This document shows, piece by piece, positions 28,201-37,500 of a stretch of 64,000 bases of DNA. The translations under genes were made by a program, and so were the position numbers. The notes under the pieces were generated by a model. The model was not told where the DNA came from, searched no databases, and saw only the letters and a list, made by a program, of their open reading frames with translations. The stretch is from contig OW804096.1 of assembly GCA_942159475.1 (NCBI GenBank), positions 43,895,744 through 43,959,743 of the forward strand. The letters run 5' to 3'. Origin of the DNA: Sthenelais limicola. Its lineage: Eukaryota > Annelida > Polychaeta > Phyllodocida > Sigalionidae. Within the stretch, counting starts at the first letter, position 1; every line of letters begins with the position of its first letter.

Positions 28201-28555
28201 CTAATTATATAGTAGATATAATACTGGTTCGCATTAAATATCTTTGATTTATATTTGCAGGCATTGTACCAGTTCTAAGGTGATCATTGAGATCCAGCGT
28301 CCTAAGCCCCTTACCCGCCCTAGTGCCAACGCCTCCATGCGTCAGGCTTCTGCAACAGAATCCAGTAGCGGTTCTTCGCGACAGGGCGCCGCCTCTTCTA
28401 CCTCTTCCTCTACCTCCACCCTGTCCACTTCAATAAGTCTCAAGAGGAAGGCCTCCCACTCTAGCACGTCCAGCCTTGCCAGTCTCTCCCAGAGGACGGG
28501 CCAGAAACTCCGCCAGTTGGTGAGCAGGTCGAGTAGCTTCCTCAAGATGAGATGA
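16269..28555 (+). CDS. C2-PDZ protein, RGS3-like but without an RGS domain
   Basis: Nine coding exons: 16269-16338, 24922-24972, 25221-25279, 25759-25853, 26151-26383, 26935-27428, 27667-27748, 27913-28018, 28261-28555. They give 494 aa to the first stop. Every junction is GT-AG and phases match. Residues 24-150 form a C2 domain (LTVHVVQAKHL; RLHVSVWNSV; EFLGSMSFGL). Residues 171-334 are Ser/Arg-rich and contain four RSMN units at 291-306. Residues 335-412 form a PDZ domain with a GFTI carboxylate-binding loop and SPAYVSGLREEDYIMNING. Residues 413-494 are Ser-rich, ending in a basic tail. The C2-then-PDZ order is that of vertebrate RGS3, where the domains serve membrane and partner binding upstream of an RGS GAP domain. 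No RGS domain lies between here and the poly(A) signal, so I infer a scaffold role rather than GAP activity. The first exon was chosen on ATG, upstream stop and phase-1 fit; it is the least certain part. Confidence 0.8.
16339..24921 (+). other. First coding intron of the C2-PDZ gene
   Basis: An 8.6 kb intron if the first exon is right. It begins GTAAGT and ends CGAACAG. I see no protein-coding exon inside on either strand. It contains a perfect 10-bp hairpin at 21171-21195 and G/C-rich patches at 20240-20410 and 22650-22790 that could be regulatory or alternative leader exons; a GTGAGA donor-like site follows 20357. None of these is supported by more than composition. Confidence 0.45.
26578..26643. 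repeat. Perfect 2 x 33 bp tandem repeat
   Basis: Two identical 33-bp units, starting ACTCCAACTTAGATG, sit side by side in the intron between the C2-encoding exon 26151-26383 and the RSMN exon. Lack of any difference between the units suggests a recent duplication. Confidence 0.9.
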
Positions 28556-29518
28556 CGGGACGACGGGGAGATCTGGATTGATGCTGTACCGCAGAGCGCC
28601 GACGACATCCTCGGATCTCAGACGGACTTGTGCAGAGCAATGAAAGACAAGACCCAAGAAGGGTCCGTCTTTAGTGGCAGTTCTATGCAGTCCGGTTCTG
28701 AAATATGGATCGATGGATGTCCCAATACTTCAGATGACCTTGTTTCGGTCGCGAGTGAGGTCTGGATCGACAGACCCAACAACGACCCTTCAGCAAGGAA
28801 AGAAGTCGGCGACTCAATGTCAGTAGCTGACGATGACCTTTTTATTTACGGAGGTCAGTCGGATGGAGAGGACTCCTTCTCGTCAGTTAAAGCTCTTTCA
28901 CAAAGTGGTATGGACTACACTCATTTCGGTAGTCCAGTATCCAACTTAAGTCAGCTATCAACCCAGATCTTGCCCAGTGGAAAGGTACGACTACACAGTA
29001 CTCCTATACAGGATGGTTTCAAGAAGCAGGGTCGTTTTAGGCCCGGTGCTAGCTCTAAAGAAATTTTCATGTCTAATTGGGAGGACATTATCAGGTTCAG
29101 GCCTGAGCCCGAGGGAGAATCACCCAATTTCTCCTCGTTGAACAATGGCCAAAAAAGCAATGCCTCCAGTGAAGATAGCGATCTTGAAACGACTGTTATC
29201 CAGCCTCATAATACTCTAGTCGAGGCCAGTGTACGTAATTCTCCGAATGTTTCGAGAGAAATATGTGATATGTCCTTTGGAAGTGATGTTGATCAAACTT
29301 TTGTAGGACAGAGAGAAGGTGTCTCCAATGAAAACAATAAAATGGAGCCTGACTGCACTAACAACGAGGATACCTTGATAAACGAGGTGATGGATAGTCA
29401 GAAAGGTGCACCTCGATGTCTGAAAAGAACTGTCGCAGGTTTGAGCACCACCCAAGTCATATCAAATGTTGTAAGCGAGAAGTTGCACGGACTCTTTGAT
29501 CATACGATCGCTCTCTAA
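28556..29518 (+). CDS. In-frame 320-codon extension after the TGA of the C2-PDZ gene
   Basis: Directly after the TGA at 28553-28555 the same frame stays open for 320 codons to a TAA at 29516-29518. The translated extension is Ser/Asp/Glu-rich and begins with a repeated motif: GEIWIDAVPQSADDI, then SEIWIDGCPNTSDDL, then SEVWIDRP (Trp at residues 502, 546 and 565 if the stop is read through). The first unit starts four codons after the stop, so the repeat-bearing coding region runs up to it. I infer that this is real C-terminal coding sequence. How the stop is bypassed is unknown: readthrough, A-to-I editing of TGA to TGG, removal of a 75-nt in-frame GT-AG segment (28520-28594), or a C-to-T nonsense allele. 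It could also be translated from a separate downstream start. Confidence 0.6.
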   Translation, partial: RDDGEIWIDAVPQSADDILGSQTDLCRAMKDKTQEGSVFSGSSMQSGSEIWIDGCPNTSDDLVSVASEVWIDRPNNDPSARKEVGDSMSVADDDLFIYGGQSDGEDSFSSVKALSQSGMDYTHFGSPVSNLSQLSTQILPSGKVRLHSTPIQDGFKKQGRFRPGASSKEIFMSNWEDIIRFRPEPEGESPNFSSLNNGQKSNASSEDSDLETTVIQPHNTLVEASVRNSPNVSREICDMSFGSDVDQTFVGQREGVSNENNKMEPDCTNNEDTLINEVMDSQKGAPRCLKRTVAGLSTTQVISNVVSEKLHGLFDHTIAL

Positions 29519-30027
29519 GGAATTCAGCCATTACAACAATTTATTGAGTATCAAAACCTGATACCCTTGTTTATGTCTACATACTAACATAGCAAGCCAT
29601 TTCATTGATATTTACTCCCCGAATGATTGTGTACTGAATGTAGGATGCATGAGAGCATGACTGTAGTAAAGTAGTTTCATCAGTTTGTTACCCATACATA
29701 ACCTTTGCTTTTACTGGTTCCAAACAGTTGACCACTTCATTATACCTCTATCATTTATGTTATTTGATGGAATTGGGTATGCCATCGGTTTTAGTACTTA
29801 TTGTCATGTAACTTGTTGATGTATAGATCAAACATGTACATTATGTAATTATGTATAATGACCATTATTTAATCTGTAAAAACGTTAAGACGGACACACA
29901 GATGACAATTTGGATACTTGTATATTCAATGTATAGTCTTAGTATTTATTGACCTTAATAATCATGAATATTGAGAATAATGTATAGACATCTTGAATTG
30001 TTCTTTGGTTCGAGTCATTGTTTTGTG

Positions 30028-30037
30028 AATAAATAAA
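30028..30037 (+). terminator. Polyadenylation signal of the C2-PDZ gene
   Basis: Two overlapping AATAAA hexamers (AATAAATAAA) lie about 510 nt after the distal stop at 29518. No earlier canonical hexamer is obvious in the + strand 3' region. Cleavage would be expected near 30050, which also places the gene end before any RGS-coding exon. Confidence 0.65.
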
Positions 30038-30059
30038 CTGGACGAGTCTCGACAAGACC

Positions 30060-31000
30060 TAATAATGATTAATCTATTAGCGTTTTCTATTGCTCAAACA
30101 ATAATGCTATAATCTACACAACGTGTGTATATCCCTTTTCCAAAATGCTGTAAATCAGTTTCAAGTACTGTTGTGAGGAGTCCAAATAGTTGAACTAATT
30201 TAATTAAATTTAAAAATGTTTCCCTTCGTCTGGGTTAAACGTCGATGCCTTCCGTCTTTTGCAACTATTTTCTTAACTATCATTCCGGATCATCAATCAG
30301 TTTTTCCAGCCATCCTATCCTGATTTGATAAAATTATCGAAAAGAGTAGAACGTAACATCCCTTAGCGTATTTCCTCTGTCGCCTCCCTGATATGCACAA
30401 AAATGTTACCCCCTTCCCATCGACATGTATAATCTTGCGTAACCGGTAGGAGAAATAAGTTCTAATCTACTCAAGTGGCCTGTACATAGAACTACACAAC
30501 GCGTGGTGAAACCATCTTTATTGCTAGGGAATCATCCTTACATGTGTGAAGCACGCCAAGAATCTTATACATTTTCACGAGAATAGAATATGTATGTAAA
30601 TTAAAATAGATTGGCTACGCCATTCCTCTACTATCACAAGTCACTATCATTCACATGGTGGAAGACAGTTTTGTCTATTTTAAGCATAAAGTTACCGACC
30701 AATGTAATCCAAGTAATGACAATGTCCTGATTATCTAGGAAATCGGACCATGCGGTTGATTAATAACACATGCTACAGAAACGAACCTTCCATCATTTGA
30801 AGCACCTACACGCTAAGAACTAATTACACACCTGTCACAGATTCGTACAACTTGTTCATATATATAGTTTGCTTCCCAGATTATTTAGATATTCGAATAT
30901 AAATACAAGAATGTATCTTTGTCACTGGTCAAAATTGATAAGAGTATGAAATCATTTTTTGTCATTGGAAATATCAGTTGCGATTCAATGAAATGTCGAT
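30060..31000. other. Spacer between convergent gene 3' ends
   Basis: AT-rich DNA between the + strand C2-PDZ gene and the - strand beta-hydroxylase gene. It holds no coding frame of note. Candidate - strand poly(A) signals for the hydroxylase gene are ATTAAA at 31007-31002 and AATAAA at 30522-30517; which one is used cannot be told from sequence. Confidence 0.5.
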
Positions 31001-31438
31001 ATTTAATATTCAAGTAGCACCAGTATATTTCAATGCTAGTTAAGTCATACCTTATTCATAGTATACCTACGGTCATCTTAGCTATATCTCGTGCCCAACA
31101 AAGTGATAAAAATGACATGACATGAACAATAATAGGACAACTACTAGAGATCGTCACAGTCGTGCTGTAGTCAATCAAGACAAGGTCGCTCCCTAGGCGG
31201 AAGAGGATAGAGAATTTCTGGCACCGGCAAATCTTCCCACTTGCCCTGTAAATGGTAAATATAGCTATAACCAATTATGTCCCGGTTACATGTATTCATG
31301 TGGAGAAGAAAGCAATCATCACAATTCCCATATCAATGTTTGACATGCCCAATTTGAACTTCTGTTACAGTCGTTGTAACATGAAGAATAAGTAAAGATT
31401 TGCTTATAGTAGTATACGTTTAAATTCATTTGCCTACG

Positions 31439-31570
31439 TGGGGGTCATAGAATTTTGCACAACTTTTTTTACACAAATTCTTCGACCGACTCCCCCCCCC
31501 CCCCCCCCCCCTGTGGTTAATTATGAACGGTCCCTAAGTATCAATACTGGGTTGATCCGTAAAACACAAT
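31439..31570. repeat. MITE end fused to the hydroxylase stop codon
   Basis: This block is nearly the same as 32887-33010 in intron 7. It includes a poly-C run, the terminal sequence CTGTGGTTAATTATGAA, a TA dinucleotide and about 36 bp of the hydroxylase last exon. Read on the - strand, the stop TAG at 31536-31534 is made of the TA target dinucleotide plus the first G of the element end. The left end of the element is missing in this copy. Confidence 0.75.
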
Positions 31571-34500
31571 ATTTCAATTTGAATTAGAGGTACATTCATC
31601 ATTTGAGATGTATTAAATAATGAATTTATATTCACCGGGAATCTGTTTCCGTCCGACTGATTGCATTGCATCGAAATAGGAGCCGACTCATAAAAGGTTT
31701 TCGTTAGATGAACATTCATGGGCGTCCAGTTTATGGAGTGATAATTATCATTTATTCCTTTCTTGGGTGAGGTGTCCTCTTCCACATAGCTTACAAATAC
31801 AAAGAAATATTCCAAATTATTTTAGCAAATACTTTTAGGAAATATTCGGATTCAACATTATTTAAAAGCATAAATCATAATTGTTGGGATGTTGGGAACC
31901 AACTTCAGCTACTTAACTATTTGATATATTTGGATTAGAAAATCCTATAGCTACGTATATTAATGATGTAACTTACTCATGTAGAAACTTGAAAAACCCT
32001 TCCAGAGATTTAGTGGTTATAGAACTCTTGCAAACTTCCAGTTCTGTCAGAGGGTAGTAGTGTATGTAATTGATGCACATTTCATCCGAGATTCCGAAGC
32101 CAGTCTGGAATAAAGCATTTTTTTATCCATTTACATACAGCACATATTTGAAAAAATGTAAGACAATCGCTACAAAAGGTGATCTAGAAACTTACCAATG
32201 TGAGATTTCTACCAGCAGTAGAATCTACGCATGTCGTAGTGAGGAGATCGTTCTGGAAAACAAGAAGCAATACGAATTTGTATGTCGATTTTTTAAACAT
32301 GGACGGTCCTTTACACTAAAATGATTAATGATAATGCATTTGAGAAATAGTTGATAGGGTCGACCGTATGTAAATATTACAATTTATAGTGAAACCTATT
32401 TTATGCGCGTTTTTCCCGCGCGTATACATACTGGAAGGACAGTGACGTGGCGCGGAAGTTTCCTGATTTCCTGGTAGTGGGGTGAGTAATGGTTGTCTCT
32501 GTTCACTTCAGGTAATTCTACAGAGTTTCTAAAATGCTTTGTATAGACCTTTTTACCAGTTAGGTGAGTATGGAGTTGAGAGGCGAATATTTGAATTCCT
32601 CCTTCAGGAAGTGCCTGAAAATTTAAAGAAAGTATAAGTCCAAGATGAAGCACGTTGTCTAAAAAATCTGATTTTAACTAAGTGCATAGTGTTTTTTAAA
32701 AAATGATATAAGGGACTGTTCATATTTAACCACTAGGGGTGAGGACAATTTTCGGGGGGGGGGGCACCTTTTTTGTTTTTTTGTGCAGTCTCTGAAGGAG
32801 GGGGGCATCTATTTTTGCACAGACTTAGAACTACAATGATGTAGGGGGTGAGGGTCATGAAATTTTGCACAGGACTTTAAAGGAGGGTGGGGGTCATCCA
32901 ATTTTGCACACGTTTTTTTTACACAAATTCTTCACCCCCCCCCCCCCCCCCTGTGGTTAATTATGAAGAGTCCCCTAGTATCAATACTGGGTTGATCCGT
33001 AAGACACAATTCGAAAGATATGAAAACTAAAGTGCTAATAGATATGCTCAATCGTTGATATAATGTTAAATACATCTTACTCATAGAAATACAAATTATA
33101 ACAACTATCTTAACTCTGGTGGTAATCAGATGGATTTGTTTCTGTCAAGTTTAGGTTGAGAGTTTAATCTCACGATGATGCATTATGTAATATAAATCTA
33201 AAGTTTTAAAGTTTTAATTAAATACAACCTTGATTTCAGTCACAAAAATGGGTCTTACCACAGAGGTGCATTCAGGAATGCAGTAACCATTTAGTAACCA
33301 TTCAGGCTGGCCAGGAGGAAGAGCAAACTTATCATTGTATTCCTGTCCAAGCTCCATTATACCAGCATCAAACTGACGCAAAGTAGGAGTAACGTAGAAC
33401 CTGGCCCCTGAGCTATCAACAACTCCTGTTTGATTAAAGGACGAAAAAAGTTAGCCTCAGTTTTATATTAAGGTAAAGACACTTTTATATCAATATAAAG
33501 ACAAGACAAAATGTATTAAGAAGTATGCAATAAATGCAAAATGCTTTACTACCTGCAACAAGATTAGGGTTGTTGTAGTGAATCTCTAACATGACAAAGG
33601 AGCCAAATCCGGGGCCTCCTACGGGTATCCCAGCGTCCTCAGGATACGTCAATGGCTACATGGAATATGAAAGACCCTTGGCTTATGGATATTTTTATTG
33701 ACAATATAAACAAGGTTGAATTTTTAAAAACATCTGTTGCAGATGAGAGAAAAAGAAAATACAAGAAAATACAAAAAAAAAAACAAAATATAAGGGAGAC
33801 TGATACTGAACTTTAGATGTGTAAAAGCCTAGAGGGCAGGATATCATGAATAACACCTTTTAAAAACAAAAAAAAACAAACAAAAAATCTGTGTTCATCC
33901 CATAATGAGACCATCCCCAGCTTTGGGATTGAAACGATTACTTCATTTATACCAGATGTTAGATGCAAATATTGATAAAATATGTAGTAGGGAAAATAAT
34001 GACAATCAATCATATACTAAATCCGACTTTAGAATACTTATGGTCATAAATTTCTATATTATAATCAAGTAAATTTCGTTCATTTTATCATTACTTTGTT
34101 ATCATATTGTACCACTATAGTATCTATTTAGATTTTATTTATTAGATTGTCGATTTTTCAACAGGAAAATGTTCTTTTTTTGTCATCGTATCAAATAAAA
34201 AAAATTTCGTTTTTATTTCAAATTTTAATTTAGGCATATTGGGACACATTTAAACCAGATATTCCAGATAAAGGATTCTCACCCTGGCACCCATAGCCCA
34301 GGCCCCTATGACCTTCCTGCATGCCTCCAAGCCCGGCGGTCGCTCAGCTCCCATAGTTTTACATGGACCATCGTAGTCCCGCACCGCGACGCCCTCTGGT
34401 ACCTCACAGTGGAACACTTCCAGGTGGTGTACGATGCCCTCAGACTGGGGCGATATGGCGCCCTCAAACTAGAGAACCAATCAGTGGTATCATTATATTT

Positions 34501-37500
34501 TACTTAGTCATTTATTCAAATAATGGTACATTGAGTGAAGGATGTCTCAATGGTGGAATAATAATACATATTGTTGGTGCCTGTTACCAAAGTTCTGGCA
34601 TCTCTTTAATATGGAAAGCCGTTTATACATATAACCCAAATGTACAGAATTTTAGTAAAACTTTTCCTGATTTACCTAACCATATTCCTGATAAGCCTTT
34701 TTCTTTTTGAACTGGCATCCTATTTCGGGAGAATTGGTCCAGCTCGGCGGCCAACCCGGAATGAATTAACCCTAAATCGGGAGAACTAGTAGGCTAACCA
34801 GGAAAATGAATGACGAATTAACCATTGAAAATGCATGCGAACTGGGGAAATTTTTTCCGGGTTAGCTGAGAACTGGCAAAAGAGAAATAGTGCTTTTCCG
34901 AAGTAGCAGGGTGTCTAGAGAATTAGATCTCAGCTCGGAGTGAATTAACAAAAGCTATGCCCCAATCAGGAATTGGTGAAGTCTAAGTAGGAATGACGGA
35001 AAGGGAAGATTAGCTAAATATTAAAAAGAAGGAGACAACCCATCTCCGAAACATGTATGGTCGTGAATAAATAAACAACAACAAAAAAACTTTATCTCTC
35101 AGTGTCTTATTGGGTATTGTGTCTATCTTATACCATCCTAAATATTAAAAACACAATTTGGGAATTTTAGGAATTTTCCGATTTCGTTTCTAATTCTCGG
35201 CTAACCCGGAACAAAATTCCCCAGTTCGCATGCATTTTCGATGGTGAAATCGTCAGTCATTTTCCGGGTTAGCCTACTAATTCTCCCGGTTTGGGGTTAA
35301 TTTATAACATGTATAAATGGCTTTCCATACTTTTATAAAATAATACTTTCATCAGGGTGACATTTATTCGATTATTCATTATCGATATCCTTCAAACTAG
35401 TATGGAAGGCCCTCCCTTCTTCAGAATTTCACCTCGGGGAGTTTTAATTATGAATACTTATAGAGTAAAAGAAAAAAATGAATCAGACAGATGTGGCAAC
35501 CCCAAAACATAACAATGAGGAAAATGTAAATTAACCTGGTAGAGATCCACCCTCACAGGATAAGATGCCCCTTTCCCAAACAACTAAGTATGCCACAGGG
35601 GCGGATTTAGGGGGTGGCACGGGGGCGCGCGCCCCCTCCTTTTCAAAATCAAGCTAGGGTTTTTGTGGTGCAAAAGGCACATGAAAAACATTCATACAAC
35701 ACTAACTACATGTACTATAAAACAGGATATATAATTTTATGTACACTTTATCAACTGTTTTCCAATAATGGGGAAAGCCTAGGATTTTGGCAAATAAATT
35801 CAAGGGTTGGAAAATTAACATAATTATATGAAATACCATCACATGGCCTTGAATCCGGTTGGAATCATTTAAATGACCTTGAAATGTTCGAAGATTTTCA
35901 GTTTCTTACAGAGGGAAACTTCTAGGATGCTCTTAGAATGAATGATCAATACTTGAATGGTGAGTGAGCCTAACTTACGCTGTATTTAAGAAAAGTTCAG
36001 AACCGAAACCCTTAAGTTTAACAAATAATTTCTGGGAAAGTATTCACACAGATCGAAATTCCTTTTGCGTGATTATAAGATTATTTAAAACTTTCATCAT
36101 GGTCGATTTTATGTTTAAAATAGGTGAGTGACATCTCCGAATATTCAAAGGATTGCAGAACAAGAGGTGCAATTAGTTATATAATTATATGAATATAACA
36201 TAATATAAATATGTTATCGCGAATAACCGCCCCTGCCCCAACTCCCCACTAAAAAAACAAAACAAATACACACATGCACCAAACAAATCCCACACCAATT
36301 CTCTATAATACTTAGGCTATTATTATTGTAATTTGACACAATTGCTTACTTGAATTATGTGATGTTTCTCCTCGAAGGCTGGTAATTGTTTCACCTGGCA
36401 CCAGTACGTTGTTTCCACTGCCGGGATTTTGACCTTTGGTAAAGTTAGGAGGCAAAGATGCAAAATAATCTGTGCATGATGCTGTAAAACAATATCAAAA
36501 TTCCCAAGATTTCCCTTCAGAAATAACTACTTACATTATCGACATGCATTACGAACGTTATGGTATCTTCAGGCATTTCTGGGTCGGGAAGCTGACTGCG
36601 GATGAGTTGCACACGCTGAAGACCCGGATTGAGCAACGTCACATCTACGCTGTCTCTGAAGTAGCGTTTTCCATTGGATATAAAGTATACCATATGCGTG
36701 GTTCCAGACTGAAAGGAGAAGAGTCGAAACATCACAATTTATTCAAATCATTAATTTCGGCACACATTTGACTGTCCCTCAATATAAATAATCTACCTAC
36801 GCCATCGCTCGATTAATTGTCATTAAGTTTTCTGTCAGTAACATTGACATATATTATATGATATGCATGTGTAAAAATAAAAGCCAATTACCGAGTATAA
36901 TCGAAAATACATCATCATGCAAGTACATGATAAAAAATCATAAATGATAAATAAAATTGGTTACGTAACTCATACTGAACCCGTGTCTGATCTCAGTAAT
37001 AAACCATGTTAAAGAATAATGAAAAACGGTTTTTTGCCAGCTTTGTTGATTTATATTTTTTTAAAAAGAACTTACATGTATATATATCATGTATACTGAA
37101 AAGTGAACTCACATCAATTATATAATCATTGCCATCACAAGTATCAAAATTGCGGCGAAACGTAAGGGAAACATGGTCTCTTGAAAGCCAGGCTGAATCC
37201 AGTTGATAATCTTGGGATGAATCAGCCCGTAGCTTTCCATTTTTGTCCGAATGAGAGTCCTGTGGGTAGAAAATAATTAGAGCATATGATTAATCCTACC
37301 CAAAGAAGAATAATCCACCCACTTACAATTCATCAAATCACATTCTGCTTTTACCCATCATCCCTAAGGCAGTGTGGTCGCTGCGTTACTTTCCACTCAC
37401 AAGCACGGAGTATACCTGGGCCCGCGCACATAAAAAACTAGACTTTAGACAGTGTCTAGGCGAAAATCTTCAATAAAATCCCCGGCTTCAAGGACAATCT

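Noticed and set aside
28342..28657. - strand open frames opposite the Ser-rich exon
   Set aside because: Shadows of the + strand frame; Ser and Glu codon repeats keep the reverse frame open.
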